Source: Leptospira sp. GIMC2001
GTDB taxonomy: Bacteria > Spirochaetota > Leptospiria > Leptospirales > Leptospiraceae
Assembly (NCBI RefSeq): GCF_028462125.1
Contig: NZ_CP115468.1
Span: forward strand, 62,001-126,000
Reading direction: 5' to 3'
Length of the DNA stretch: 64,000 bases
Each line of letters opens with the position of its first letter. The first letter of the stretch is position 1. Below the pieces are notes generated by a model. The model did no database searches. It was not told where the DNA came from and saw nothing but the letters and a program-made list of their open reading frames with translations. Shown here piece after piece: positions 1 through 9,056 of the stretch. A program made the position numbers and the translations under genes.

Positions 1-996
1 ATTGCAAAAATTTTCAATCAAATTGGAATAGAAAATTACATAGTTACACAAAGAAATTTTGAAACAGATTCTACAAATGTTTTAGATTATCAAGACTCTT
101 TTAAAACATATAACAATGACATTCATATTCTTCATTATGGTGGTTCTGGCTATCCGATAGAAGCATTTACGGAACGGAGAGGAAATCATTTTTTAAGATT
201 TCATAATATAACACCTCCAGAATACTTTCGCGGATTTAACGCAGGAGTTTATGCATCTATGGAGAAATTTTATATAAAATCAATTTTGGAATTGAATAGT
301 CTCGAAAGAATAGTAAAATTATCAATTTCAGATTCTGCTTATAATGGAATTACGCTTTCTCAATTCTCCAAAATTAAATCTACAACCATCCCGATATTTC
401 GTGATTATAAACTTTATGAAAGAGTTCAAAGCGAGACGGAGGATTTGATTTTTATAGGAAGATTGGTTCCGAATAAAAAAATTGAGGATGTTCTATTCTT
501 GTTCAAAATTTGGAATACTATTTATCCAAATTCAAAATTAAATTTAATAGGTAGTCCTGTTCCTGGATTGGAAGAGTATAGTTTATATTTGAAGGATTGC
601 ATCGAAAAATTAAAACTCGATGAGAATATTATATTTTACTCAAAAATATCCGATGAAGTAAAAGCAGAAATTATTCAAAAGTCATCAGCATTTGTTTCTA
701 TGAGTGATCATGAGGGATTTTGTATTCCAATAATCGAAGCTATGGAACAGAAAATCCCTGTATTCTCTTACTCTTCTGCCGCGGTGCCTGAGACGATGAG
801 ATATGGCGGTGTATTGTTCGGAAGAAAGGATTTCACAAGAATTGCTGAGTTGATGAATATTATTCTAAAGGATAAAGAAAAATTTACTTCCATAATCAAT
901 TCACAGAATAGAGCGTTGCAGTATTATATTGATTATCCATTTAATGAATCATTGTTGAATGCTTTGAATATAAATCATAGAGTTAAAGTTGCTTAA
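1..996 (+). CDS. GT4-type glycosyltransferase, 5' end outside window
   Basis: The frame is open from base 1, so the N-terminus lies upstream of the window; the ATG at 259 is internal. About 331 codons are visible. The C-terminal half is a GT-B Rossmann domain: a sugar-nucleotide-domain opening (FIGRLVPNKK, near 450-480) and the E-x7-E signature EGFCIPIIE near base 710, typical of retaining GT4 enzymes that move an activated sugar onto a glycan or lipid. It lies 6 bases before a second, similar glycosyltransferase, so the two probably belong to one polysaccharide or LPS operon. Donor and acceptor cannot be read from sequence. Confidence 0.85.
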   Translation: MAKIFNQIGIENYIVTQRNFETDSTNVLDYQDSFKTYNNDIHILHYGGSGYPIEAFTERRGNHFLRFHNITPPEYFRGFNAGVYASMEKFYIKSILELNSLERIVKLSISDSAYNGITLSQFSKIKSTTIPIFRDYKLYERVQSETEDLIFIGRLVPNKKIEDVLFLFKIWNTIYPNSKLNLIGSPVPGLEEYSLYLKDCIEKLKLDENIIFYSKISDEVKAEIIQKSSAFVSMSDHEGFCIPIIEAMEQKIPVFSYSSAAVPETMRYGGVLFGRKDFTRIAELMNIILKDKEKFTSIINSQNRALQYYIDYPFNESLLNALNINHRVKVA

Positions 997-1002
997 CATC
1001 AA

Positions 1003-2058
1003 ATGAAAAAACCAAGACTCTGTCAGTTCTCAACCGGTTTTCATCCAGGAGACGCAATTTCTCAAGAAATGTTATTGTTTGATCGAGAATTTCGTAATAA
1101 TGGTTGGGAATCTTTGATTTTCTCAGAGCATATTGCTCCGTCTGTTAAAAAAAAAGCAAATCGGTTTATAAATTATAAACCTGATGTAAATGATGTTTTG
1201 ATCTATCACCATTCCATTCATTCCGATGTACTAGAGTTTGTATTAGAATTAAAATCACCAAAAATATTAGTATATCATAATGTAACTCCAGCGCATTTTT
1301 TTGAACCATATGATTTACAATTTAGTTATTCTCTAAAGAAAGGAAAAGAAGAATTACTCGAAATCCGAAAAGAATTCGTTAAAGCATATGCGGATTCAGA
1401 GTTTAATTGCTCGGAACTTATGGCGATGGGCTATGAGAATGTTCAAATGCTACCTATATCTTATGATTTTAATTCACTGAATAAAGATTTTGTTGTTAGG
1501 AATAAGTATGAACATTTGAAAATACTTTTTGTTGGAAGAATTACTCCTAATAAAAAGCAAGATGATCTAATTAGATTTGCTGAAGTATTTCGATCTTATT
1601 TTAGAAAAGATTTCCAGATTGAAATCGTAGGCTATTCGTCGCCTGCAAGTAAATATTATATGGATGAGTTAGAAAGGATGGTTAGATTTTGGAACTTGGA
1701 AGATAATATTCACTTTTCGGGATATGTTACGCATCCAGAATTGATAGGATACTATAAAGAAGCTGATGTTTTTCTATCTATGAGTGAGCATGAGGGTTTC
1801 TGCGTTCCATTGTTAGAGGCTATGCATTTCGATATACCAATTCTTGCTTATGCAGCAGGGGCTGTTCCTGATACTTTAAATGGATCTGGAATTTTATTTT
1901 CTAAAAAGGATTATGCTGGAGTTGGTGAAATGATTGAAGAGATAACAACGAATAAAAAGTTTAGAGACAGTATACTTCAAGGCCAACGAAACCGAATCGA
2001 AGAATATAAGAAAATTAAATCGGAAGATATTCTTGTCCATTTTATTGAAAACCTATAA
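1003..2058 (+). CDS. GT4 family glycosyltransferase
   Basis: A 351-residue GT-B glycosyltransferase. The donor-binding half starts near residue 170 (LFVGRITPNKKQDDL) and carries the E-x7-E signature EGFCVPLLE near residue 262. It resembles the preceding gene around this signature (SMSEHEGFC against SMSDHEGFC) but is clearly diverged, so the pair is an old duplication. The acceptor-side half is open from the start (CQFSTGFHPGDAISQEM). The gene sits 6 bases downstream of the first glycosyltransferase and overlaps the third, which fits one operon for surface glycan assembly. Specificity is unknown. Confidence 0.88.
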   Translation: MKKPRLCQFSTGFHPGDAISQEMLLFDREFRNNGWESLIFSEHIAPSVKKKANRFINYKPDVNDVLIYHHSIHSDVLEFVLELKSPKILVYHNVTPAHFFEPYDLQFSYSLKKGKEELLEIRKEFVKAYADSEFNCSELMAMGYENVQMLPISYDFNSLNKDFVVRNKYEHLKILFVGRITPNKKQDDLIRFAEVFRSYFRKDFQIEIVGYSSPASKYYMDELERMVRFWNLEDNIHFSGYVTHPELIGYYKEADVFLSMSEHEGFCVPLLEAMHFDIPILAYAAGAVPDTLNGSGILFSKKDYAGVGEMIEEITTNKKFRDSILQGQRNRIEEYKKIKSEDILVHFIENL

Positions 2059-3274
2059 AGTCGTTGCTGTGCTTCCTCGTTATTCGGAAGAAATTATTGG
2101 TGGAGCAGAGAGATTAGCTCGAGACTTGTTATTGTTACTTCCGAAGCATTGGGATATTAAGATTTTGACTACCTGCGCGAAAGATTATATTTCCTGGAAA
2201 AATGAGTATGATCAAGGAATATCTAAGGATCATAATTTAGAGGTTCATCGGTTTCCAGTAGTTCGAAAACGCAACATAAAAAAATTCAACAAAATCTCTG
2301 TAAAATTATTTAATATATTTCCTAATCAGACTTATGAAAATGAAATGAATTGGATTATAGAGCAAGGACCCTATTCTCCTAAATTGATAGAAGCGATCAA
2401 AGATTTAGAGCCAGAGACAGATGTATTTTTATTCTCATCTTATTTATATTATCCATTAGTTCTAGGAATTCCATATGCTAAAGATAAAGTAATATGTTTA
2501 CCTATGTTGCATGATGAGCCTCCTGCTTTTCTAAAAATCTATAAAAATGTTATGCTTCCTGGGAACTTTTATGTTTTCAATTCTCCCGAGGAAAAGGAAT
2601 TGTTTTCTAGAATATTTGGTTTTGATCCTAAAAATTCTGCAACAATCGGAACAGTAATTGATGTTCCCATGCAATCAAAGTTTCCTTCAGAAATATTCGA
2701 AACAAAGTTGGATGAAGAATCTGAATCTAGATTCAAAAGATTATTTAAAGAGAATTATATTTTTGCAATTGGTAGAATGGACTTGGGTAAGGGATATCCA
2801 GATTTAATATCCCATTTCAATCACTGGATTGAAAATAGTGAACATAAAATGAAACTGATTATTGCGGGTTCGAATCCACCAGAGGCAATTCATCAATTTA
2901 GTTCCGATTCAATTGAGTTTATTGGCTTTGTTACTGAGAAAGAGAAGAATGAACTCATGCGAAATGCTAAAGTTCTTATCAATCCATCTCAATTAGAAAG
3001 TTTTTCGATCGTAGTGATGGAAGCATGGGCGCAATCAACACCCATACTTGTAAATGGATTGTCGGCTGTGTTAGTTGGACATTGCCGAAGAAGTAACGGT
3101 GGATTGTGGTATAAAGATGAGAGGAGTTTTTGTGATGCTCTTGATTATTTATTAGATAATCAAGATATTGCAACTCAAATGGGCATCAAGGGTCGAGAAT
3201 ATGTCGAAGCAAATTTTAATTCTACAACGATTCAGTCTAAATTTTTAAATTTATTGGGTGAATTCTTTCAATAG
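2033..3274 (+). CDS. GT4 family glycosyltransferase (third of the set)
   Basis: A 413-residue GT-B protein. The N-terminal domain has the GGAERLARDL motif common in GT4 enzymes. The C-terminal domain has the donor-site opening AIGRMDLGKGYPDL near residue 247 and the signature NPSQLESFSIVVMEAW near residue 320. The start is TTG (2033 or 2045); no ATG is available near the N-terminus. It overlaps the previous gene by 26 bases, which suggests translational coupling, and its 3' end overlaps the convergent inositol monophosphatase gene by 24 bases. A role in LPS or other surface polysaccharide assembly is inferred from the three adjacent glycosyltransferases. Confidence 0.87.
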   Translation: MSILLKTYKVVAVLPRYSEEIIGGAERLARDLLLLLPKHWDIKILTTCAKDYISWKNEYDQGISKDHNLEVHRFPVVRKRNIKKFNKISVKLFNIFPNQTYENEMNWIIEQGPYSPKLIEAIKDLEPETDVFLFSSYLYYPLVLGIPYAKDKVICLPMLHDEPPAFLKIYKNVMLPGNFYVFNSPEEKELFSRIFGFDPKNSATIGTVIDVPMQSKFPSEIFETKLDEESESRFKRLFKENYIFAIGRMDLGKGYPDLISHFNHWIENSEHKMKLIIAGSNPPEAIHQFSSDSIEFIGFVTEKEKNELMRNAKVLINPSQLESFSIVVMEAWAQSTPILVNGLSAVLVGHCRRSNGGLWYKDERSFCDALDYLLDNQDIATQMGIKGREYVEANFNSTTIQSKFLNLLGEFFQ

Positions 3275-4042
3275 ATTCTCATGCAGGATTCCATTGGATG
3301 CTATTAAATTGGAAGTATATGGTGAGTATTCTCTTCCGTCCATGGTCGAGAGTTTTCCACCTGCTTCCGTTACTATAAGACCAGCTGCTGCCATATCCCA
3401 AGGTTTTAATCCTATCTCATAGTAACCATCAAATCTTCCTTCAGCTGTCCAACATAAGTCTAGTGTAGCTGCTCCAGTTCTACGTATACCACGAGATTTA
3501 ATCAGAATATTTTTATAATAACTCATTAGCATGTCAATTTTCTCGGCTCTATCATAGGGAAATCCTGTACAGAACAGTGCATTTTTGAATTCAGTAGTTT
3601 TGGATACAGTGATTTTATTTTTGTTTTTGTAGCTTCCTTGTCCTCGAACTGCAGAATAAAAATCTCCAAGCTCTGGAAATAGAACTAAACCCACTACAAT
3701 TTCCGAACTACTGATCTTTTCCAGAGCAATCGAAACTCCATACAGAGGCAAGTTGTGTGAATAATTAGTTGTGCCATCTAGAGGATCAATGATCCAACGA
3801 AAATCTGAATTCCCCCTAACTTCTCCCGATTCTTCTCCGAGAATAGAGTCTTGTGGGAAATGTGAAAGGATTGTATGGATCACCATTTTTTCGGATTCGA
3901 TATCAGCTTCTGTAACTAAATCAAAAGTTCCTTTATTTTGAATTTCTAAGTTGACTTTCTTGTGTGTGAATTCCAAAAACTCACCCACTTTAAAAATAAA
4001 CTGGGACAATTCATTGTAGCGATCATTGATTTCTTGGTTCAT
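3251..4042 (-). CDS. suhB: Inositol monophosphatase family protein (SuhB-like)
   Basis: A 263-residue Mg-dependent, Li-sensitive type phosphatase. All family metal-site motifs are present: GEESGE near residue 70, DPLDGTTNYSH near residue 87 and WDMAAAGLIVTEAGG near residue 215. Family members hydrolyse myo-inositol-1-phosphate or related sugar phosphates, and some bacterial SuhB proteins also act on transcription complexes. The gene is convergent with and overlaps the third glycosyltransferase. Length is normal for the family. The substrate could be another small phosphate monoester, so the symbol indicates homology only. Confidence 0.9.
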   Translation of the reverse strand: MNQEINDRYNELSQFIFKVGEFLEFTHKKVNLEIQNKGTFDLVTEADIESEKMVIHTILSHFPQDSILGEESGEVRGNSDFRWIIDPLDGTTNYSHNLPLYGVSIALEKISSSEIVVGLVLFPELGDFYSAVRGQGSYKNKNKITVSKTTEFKNALFCTGFPYDRAEKIDMLMSYYKNILIKSRGIRRTGAATLDLCWTAEGRFDGYYEIGLKPWDMAAAGLIVTEAGGKLSTMDGREYSPYTSNLIASNGILHENLLKEFTQ

Positions 4043-4170
4043 TAATTTCCATACTCTGGTATTTCAAAATTGGGTCGATTCCAAAAGGACAGATTGCATA
4101 AAAATATTTGGAAATATGTGGAGTTAGAATGACTTATGTCTAATCAAATTTAGGAATTTCATAAAAATTG

Positions 4171-4198
4171 TTTGCATTATTAGAAATATCTCTATAAT
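4171..4198 (+). promoter_or_regulatory. Possible sigma-70-like promoter for the recombinase gene
   Basis: TTTGCA at 4171-4176 and a perfect TATAAT at 4193-4198 are separated by 16 bases. They lie about 57 bases before the ATG at 4255, which has AAGGA upstream. The surrounding 212-base gap (4043-4254) shows no other gene or clear structure. The call rests on motif resemblance only. Confidence 0.35.
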
Positions 4199-4254
4199 CA
4201 AGAATATAAAAATAACAACTGATATACGATAGAACAAGAACAAGGAAGATCAGA

Positions 4255-4860
4255 ATGACAAATAAACTAAATACAGTTATGGCAACTAACAACATTATTG
4301 ATTGGCGTGAAATTGATAATTCAATATTACCTCATGATTTAATAATTAAATCCTTTAATGCTTTAAGCAACAATTATATACACAGCTTGATATTCAAAAT
4401 ATTGATATCAACAGGAATATATATTAATGAATTGATTAATATTAAAATCATGGATCTCGATTCTAATTCAAAATGTTTGAATATAGAGATGCAGGGATTA
4501 CTTAGAAAAAGATCTTATCTTTTGTCTCGTGAAATTTATTTAGAAATTTTTCGGCATAGTAAATCTATAAATACAGATGGATATATTTTTATGGGACGTA
4601 ATGGGCAGATTTGCGATCGAACAGTTCAGAAGATTTTATCCAAATTACAAAATATTTCCCCCGAGAAACCCATTACGATTTCAAGAATTAGAGATGGGAT
4701 CACTATGCATTTACTATGCATGGGTTATTCTTCGGAAGAAATTGGATGTTACCTTGGTCATTCATCGATTAGGAGCACAAGAAGACGCATTCAGCAGATT
4801 CTTAGCAAAATTAAAGATAGAAAAGAATTTTTTAGGGGGATTTTCAGGAAATATGCCTGA
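4255..4860 (+). CDS. Degenerate tyrosine recombinase/integrase-like protein
   Basis: A 201-residue protein that covers only the catalytic domain of the phage-integrase (XerC/D) fold. Recognisable parts are GIYINELINIKIMD (box I region), SRIRDGITMHLLCMGYS (the HxLR helix) and YLGHSSIRSTRRR (the GH-x8-Y motif). The catalytic set is eroded: box I Arg is Asn, the HxxR His is Ser, and the nucleophilic Tyr nine residues after the conserved His is Arg; the second Arg and the GH histidine remain. There is no N-terminal core-binding domain. It is therefore probably not an active strand-transferase and may be a DNA-binding remnant or repurposed protein. It precedes the anti-sigma antagonist gene by about 75 bases. 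Confidence 0.7.
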   Translation: MTNKLNTVMATNNIIDWREIDNSILPHDLIIKSFNALSNNYIHSLIFKILISTGIYINELINIKIMDLDSNSKCLNIEMQGLLRKRSYLLSREIYLEIFRHSKSINTDGYIFMGRNGQICDRTVQKILSKLQNISPEKPITISRIRDGITMHLLCMGYSSEEIGCYLGHSSIRSTRRRIQQILSKIKDRKEFFRGIFRKYA

Positions 4861-4935
4861 TTTTTACTTGAAATGATAGCGAAGGATTCTGAAAATGGGT
4901 AAAGTTTAGCGAAATCGACCGCTGTGGGGAATACT

Positions 4936-5274
4936 TTGGAAATTAAAACCAAGAAAATTGGAAAGCATACATTAGTTCATTTAAATGGCAGGTTAGATAT
5001 TACACATTCTGATGAAGTTGAAGCCAAATTGGCTAACGACGTCCAATCAGGAGATGGAGATATTGTCATTAACCTTGAACTTATATCTTACATATCCTCA
5101 TCGGGAATCAGAATTTTTGTCGGAATGGTTAGAGAGCTCGATAAGCAAGGAAGAAAGCTAAAGTTGTGTTGTATAACACCACCTGTTAAAAAAGTTTTCG
5201 ATGTTGTTGAACTTCTTGATCTTTTCGAAGTTCATGAAACTGAACAAGAAGCCATAAACTCTCTATCTAAGTAA
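4936..5274 (+). CDS. STAS-domain anti-sigma factor antagonist
   Basis: A 112-residue single STAS domain like SpoIIAA/RsbV, which binds an anti-sigma kinase and releases a sigma factor when unphosphorylated. The phosphorylation loop is ISYISSSGIRIFVGMV near residue 55-70, with serines at the expected place. I chose TTG 4936 because GGGGA (4926-4930) lies 5 bases upstream; GTG 4924 in the same frame would add four residues. No partner anti-sigma kinase or PP2C phosphatase is adjacent, so the sigma factor it controls cannot be named. Confidence 0.88.
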   Translation: MEIKTKKIGKHTLVHLNGRLDITHSDEVEAKLANDVQSGDGDIVINLELISYISSSGIRIFVGMVRELDKQGRKLKLCCITPPVKKVFDVVELLDLFEVHETEQEAINSLSK

Positions 5275-5283
5275 TTTATTAGA

Positions 5284-6747
5284 ATGAGACTTTGGCTGTT
5301 AGCTTTTGTCTCGTTTTCCTTTCTTCTATTCTCCTATTATCTCGGTATCGCAGTTCCTTTCATCTGGCCAGATGAGGTGCTATTTTTTAATCCTGCGCAA
5401 GATTGGTATTTGAATAAAACAATGAGAACGTCCGTTCTCTCAGGTCTTATTCCGGGTATGGATACGCATACTCTTTGGAATTCACCATTGTATATGTTAC
5501 TTCTGGGATCTAGTTTTCATATATGGGAAGATAATTTATTCAATTCAAGAATGTTTTCTTCGTTAATTGGATTTCTATCTGTTTTTGTAACATATATTTT
5601 TATGCAAAAGCAGTTATCGAATACTACTAGTAACTTCGATAAAAAATATATTTCCTTTTCAAAAAATATTCCAATTTTAGTCGCAATTGTTATTCTCACG
5701 GATATACTTTTTATAAAAGTCTCTCATACATCCCGAATGGAGACATTATGTATTTTAATGGGAATTATAGCATTGTATTTATGCTATAACAATAAATATT
5801 TTATATCTGGATTATTTCTGGGACTTTCATTTGTTTCCCATCCATTCGGTGCTTTCTATGGAATTCCTGTTGCTTATCTAATATTTAGAATGAATTTTCA
5901 ATCCAAGATTTCTATCTTGAAAATATTGATTCTTGTTGCAGTAGGTGGAATAATTCCCCTTATTTGCTGGAGTTTTTATTTGGTTCCTAATTGGGATGAT
6001 TTTCTCATACAATATGGAGCTCAACTATCCAGAAAGAAAGATTTGTTTCAGACATTTACACAATTAGATAAAGTGAAAATTTTCTTTTCTGGATATTATT
6101 TTCCAATACCAAAGTTAATAAGTTTTATAGCAATAATTTGTTATGCGATCTACATAGAGAGAAAAGGTAGAAATCGCGAATTGATACAATTCCATTTTGT
6201 ATGGCTTATATCAATGGTTATAGGATTTTATTTTTCTACAGAATCTTGGTATGTTGTTCACGCTGCATTTCCGCTTGCTTGCCTCTTTGCATTGAGTGTG
6301 TCCGAAAAAGTATATCCCTTATTAATTATTGGAGGTCAAATTCTTCTTTTGATATGGTTTACCTGGTCTTTTTCTATAAAAGAAAATGCATTTGCAAGCA
6401 ATGATATTTTTATGAAAAAAGTTGAAGAAATTGCATCTGATAGTGATAATATTTATCTTCAGTTGATTCCAGATCCGTATTTTCATTTGAAAGAAAAGTA
6501 TCCAGAAAAAAAATTATTTGAGTTCATACCTGGGGAATTACCTATAGCTGGAGATTTCATGAAACCAACTATTAACAAGATGGATCTCTTTCTTTTCTAC
6601 GATGATAGTCTTGCTAATTCTACAATTCGAAGTATTATTCAGGATTCTACGCAATTTGAGAAAACTTATATTGAGATTCCTTACAGCTCCTATGTTCCAG
6701 CCAAAGGTCCTTGGAAAATATTTGCATATAAAAGGATTAGAAAATGA
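5284..6747 (+). CDS. Polytopic membrane glycosyltransferase of the PMT/ArnT type
   Basis: A 487-residue integral membrane protein with a first transmembrane helix (residues 3-24), then an acidic WPDE motif at residues 29-31 in the first outer loop, then roughly ten further hydrophobic segments and a soluble C-terminal tail. That layout, including the loop-1 Asp/Glu, is typical of GT-C enzymes (GT39/GT83) that move sugars from polyprenyl phosphate to lipid A, glycan or protein on the outer face of the inner membrane. Its stop overlaps the start of the SGNH lipoprotein gene by 4 bases (ATGA), so the two are translationally coupled and probably act on the same glycan. Sugar and acceptor are unknown. 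Confidence 0.75.
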   Translation: MRLWLLAFVSFSFLLFSYYLGIAVPFIWPDEVLFFNPAQDWYLNKTMRTSVLSGLIPGMDTHTLWNSPLYMLLLGSSFHIWEDNLFNSRMFSSLIGFLSVFVTYIFMQKQLSNTTSNFDKKYISFSKNIPILVAIVILTDILFIKVSHTSRMETLCILMGIIALYLCYNNKYFISGLFLGLSFVSHPFGAFYGIPVAYLIFRMNFQSKISILKILILVAVGGIIPLICWSFYLVPNWDDFLIQYGAQLSRKKDLFQTFTQLDKVKIFFSGYYFPIPKLISFIAIICYAIYIERKGRNRELIQFHFVWLISMVIGFYFSTESWYVVHAAFPLACLFALSVSEKVYPLLIIGGQILLLIWFTWSFSIKENAFASNDIFMKKVEEIASDSDNIYLQLIPDPYFHLKEKYPEKKLFEFIPGELPIAGDFMKPTINKMDLFLFYDDSLANSTIRSIIQDSTQFEKTYIEIPYSSYVPAKGPWKIFAYKRIRK

Positions 6748-7427
6748 GGGACTTTTGCGAGATTGTAATCTTGAATTTGCAAACTATATTTTCTCAGAAA
6801 TTTTCTAAGCTTTATTTATTTTTATTCGTATTTTTTATTTTAAATTGTTATAGCTCGAAGGATGAAGATGTGACTAGTATTTTGGCATTGATTAGAAAAG
6901 AACCCACATCTATTATTATCATCGGAGATTCTCTATCGGAGAGGTCAGGTGGATTTTCTCTTCAGGAAAAGCTAGGAAGTGAATTTGTGGTGTATGATAT
7001 CTCGGTCTCTGGTAGAGATATTCCAATTTGGCTCAATCATAAAAACGAAATTCTAAGTAAAAAATCGGATATTGTAATTGTGAACCTAGGAACGAATGAT
7101 GCTAGTTATTATCCTACTGAGTTGTATCCATCCAATTACAATCAACTTGTTAATTTCTTAAAAGAAAATCACTTCTGGAAAATTATTGTATCTCTAGTTC
7201 CGCCAACTAATAATCCCATATTACAATCGAGAATCGCTACAAATAACGAATATTTGAGAAATCAATATGCAAATGAAACAATTGTCGATCTCGAAAAACT
7301 ATTTCTAAATAATTCTAATTTACCATTGTATCCAATTTTTGATGACATTCATCCTAATCCCATTGGGTATGAAATGATTGGTGAAGAATATCGCAAAACA
7401 ATCATTTCACTACCGATTCAATTTTGA
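6744..7427 (+). CDS. SGNH/GDSL hydrolase lipoprotein
   Basis: A 227-residue esterase-fold protein. An N-terminal hydrophobic stretch ends at FILNC near residue 33, a spirochaete-type lipobox, so it is probably lipid-anchored outside the cytoplasm. The SGNH blocks follow: [10 protein letters not shown] (block I, nucleophile Ser), the Gly block at [13 protein letters not shown] (block III) and [12 protein letters not shown] (block V, catalytic Asp and His). Enzymes of this group add or remove acyl groups on glycans or lipids. Its 4-base overlap with the membrane glycosyltransferase gene suggests action on the same glycan. The 3' end overlaps coaX by 18 bases. Confidence 0.82.
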   Translation: MRDFCEIVILNLQTIFSQKFSKLYLFLFVFFILNCYSSKDEDVTSILALIRKEPTSIIIIGDSLSERSGGFSLQEKLGSEFVVYDISVSGRDIPIWLNHKNEILSKKSDIVIVNLGTNDASYYPTELYPSNYNQLVNFLKENHFWKIIVSLVPPTNNPILQSRIATNNEYLRNQYANETIVDLEKLFLNNSNLPLYPIFDDIHPNPIGYEMIGEEYRKTIISLPIQF

Positions 7428-8195
7428 TAAGATTTGCAATCCCTTCAAAGTAATAAAAGGGTCTATTATATCAAAAATACCAGGTTTTGCTGCATGAATT
7501 GTAGAAACAAGTCCACCTGTTCCAATAACGAGATGATCATCTCCGTATTCTTGTTTGATCTGATCAATAATACCTGATAATAGTCCGACCCATCCATAGA
7601 AAAATCCAGATTGTAAAGATTCAATTGTAGATTCACCAAGAATTCCCTTTGGTGCTTCAAAAACTATCGGTGGCAATTGAGCTGTATTTCTAGTCAATGC
7701 ATCCATTGAAATTTTGAGTCCGGGTGCGATGACACCACCGCAATATTGATTCTTATTATTAATGATGCAGAATGTGGTAGCAGTTCCGAGATCAATGATT
7801 ATTGTTTTCTGGTTAGGATAATGAATCGAGCTGAATGCGGCATTGACTAGCCGATCCGCACCAATCTCAAAAGGTCTTGGATAAATTATCTCGAATGGCA
7901 ATTTGATTTTATAATTTATTTGTAAGGCTTCGACTTGGAACCAATCAGATAACATTCGTTCTACTATTGGGTTAAATGATGGAACAACACTTGAATATAC
8001 TGCATGATCAATTTTTACTGTATCAAGTTTTTCTTGTGCAAGAAATCCTTTTAGAAAAAGTCCTAATTCATCAGAAGTTCTATCTTTTCTGGTAACTGTC
8101 CTTTTATGGAACTCGGGTTCTGTTTTGCCATTAGAGAATAATCCAAATACTGAATTTGTGTTCCCTACATCCACCACCAAAATTGTATCATTCAT
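7410..8195 (-). CDS. coaX: Type III pantothenate kinase
   Basis: Catalyses ATP-dependent phosphorylation of pantothenate, the first step of coenzyme A synthesis. About 261 residues, with the ASKHA phosphate-binding motifs [12 protein letters not shown] at the N-terminus and [13 protein letters not shown] near residue 127, plus [25 protein letters not shown] and IGTGG. I chose ATG 8195 over ATG 8204 because GGGA lies about 8 bases before it; this leaves an 8-base overlap (ATGAATGA) with the stop of birA, so the two genes are coupled. Biotin and CoA supply genes sit in one unit here. Confidence 0.95.
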   Translation of the reverse strand: MNDTILVVDVGNTNSVFGLFSNGKTEPEFHKRTVTRKDRTSDELGLFLKGFLAQEKLDTVKIDHAVYSSVVPSFNPIVERMLSDWFQVEALQINYKIKLPFEIIYPRPFEIGADRLVNAAFSSIHYPNQKTIIIDLGTATTFCIINNKNQYCGGVIAPGLKISMDALTRNTAQLPPIVFEAPKGILGESTIESLQSGFFYGWVGLLSGIIDQIKQEYGDDHLVIGTGGLVSTIHAAKPGIFDIIDPFITLKGLQILSKLNR

Positions 8196-8988
8196 TGATT
8201 TCATCCCATACTTTAAAACTTGAATCTGAATCTAATAGAATATGTTTCATACCGCTCTCTGATATTATTATTAAGAATCCATTCTCATCGTAACCAACTG
8301 CTTTGCCTCGAATAGTACTATTTTCAATATTGCATTCTATAATTTTGCCTATTAGAGTTGAGTTCTTTTCAATCCATTGCAATTCTTTTGAAACCAAAGT
8401 TGGTTCCATTAAGTTTAGAATTGATTCATTGATCTTTTCTATAAAAGTAAAAAGAATTCTTTCTGATGTACCTTCCAAAGGAGAAGCATCAGTTGCAAAT
8501 CCCGCAATGTTTTCTAATTCAGTCGGAATATTATTTCCATATATATTCAGTCCAAGGCCTATTATCACGGTAAATTGGTTCTCGAGTATTTCGGTTTCTA
8601 TCAATATCCCAGCTATTTTTTTATTCTTTCGATAAATATCATTGGGCCATTTTATTTTTGTCTCATGTGCATGTTCAGGAAACCATTGATGGAGCGCCTT
8701 TAGAATGGAAGCACCAGAGAATAATGATACTAGAGGTAGAGGGAGAGAAGTAAGACCAAATCGAATTTTGCCCGAAAAAATAATTTTATCATCTCCAAGC
8801 ACTGTCCAAATTTTTCCATTTCGACCTTTGCCTTTGGTCTGGTATTCTGACACTACCCATGACCCTGCTTCATGATCAGAAGATTTGATCCATTCATTGG
8901 TTGACTCTAATTCTTGAATGCGATGACCTTTGCTTGGATCTAATAACCGAATCGACATGGCTCCACGTTTTGATCGAGAGATCGTCAT
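8188..8988 (-). CDS. birA: Biotin--[acetyl-CoA-carboxylase] ligase
   Basis: Attaches biotin to the carboxyl carrier protein of acetyl-CoA carboxylase through a biotinyl-AMP intermediate. The 266-residue protein has the catalytic-domain motifs GKGRNGKIW (biotin/ATP loop) and [19 protein letters not shown] (catalytic lysine region), and a C-terminal small domain near residues 215-260. There is no N-terminal helix-turn-helix, so it is a class I ligase that should not act as the biotin repressor. The start is uncertain (8988 or ATG 8958); neither has a good ribosome binding site. It is coupled to coaX and divergent from metF. Confidence 0.93.
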   Translation of the reverse strand: MTISRSKRGAMSIRLLDPSKGHRIQELESTNEWIKSSDHEAGSWVVSEYQTKGKGRNGKIWTVLGDDKIIFSGKIRFGLTSLPLPLVSLFSGASILKALHQWFPEHAHETKIKWPNDIYRKNKKIAGILIETEILENQFTVIIGLGLNIYGNNIPTELENIAGFATDASPLEGTSERILFTFIEKINESILNLMEPTLVSKELQWIEKNSTLIGKIIECNIENSTIRGKAVGYDENGFLIIISESGMKHILLDSDSSFKVWDEINE

Positions 8989-8989
8989 G

Positions 8990-9014
8990 CAAGGAAATTT
9001 CTTTATTTTCCTTG
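8990..9014. promoter_or_regulatory. Inverted repeat between birA and metF
   Basis: CAAGGAAA at 8990-8997 and TTTCCTTG at 9007-9014 form perfect 8-base arms around a 9-base spacer, in the 68-base divergent gap. It touches the annotated birA start and lies 42 bases before metF. It could be an operator or a 5' UTR hairpin of metF. Nothing in it resembles a SAM or other known riboswitch. Confidence 0.35.
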
Positions 9015-9056
9015 ATACTTTTGTTTTTTCATATACTCTGACTTAAGAGTAAAATT

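Noticed and set aside
1..3274. Recent tandem duplication of glycosyltransferase genes
   Set aside because: The first two share only the motif regions; the sequences differ widely elsewhere, so this is an old family relation, not a recent duplication.
4255..4860. Integrase as part of a prophage or genomic island
   Set aside because: No attachment repeats, tRNA, phage genes or change of composition around it, and its catalytic residues are lost.
8989..9056. SAM riboswitch or other metabolite riboswitch before metF
   Set aside because: Only 68 bases and one simple inverted repeat; no recognisable riboswitch core.
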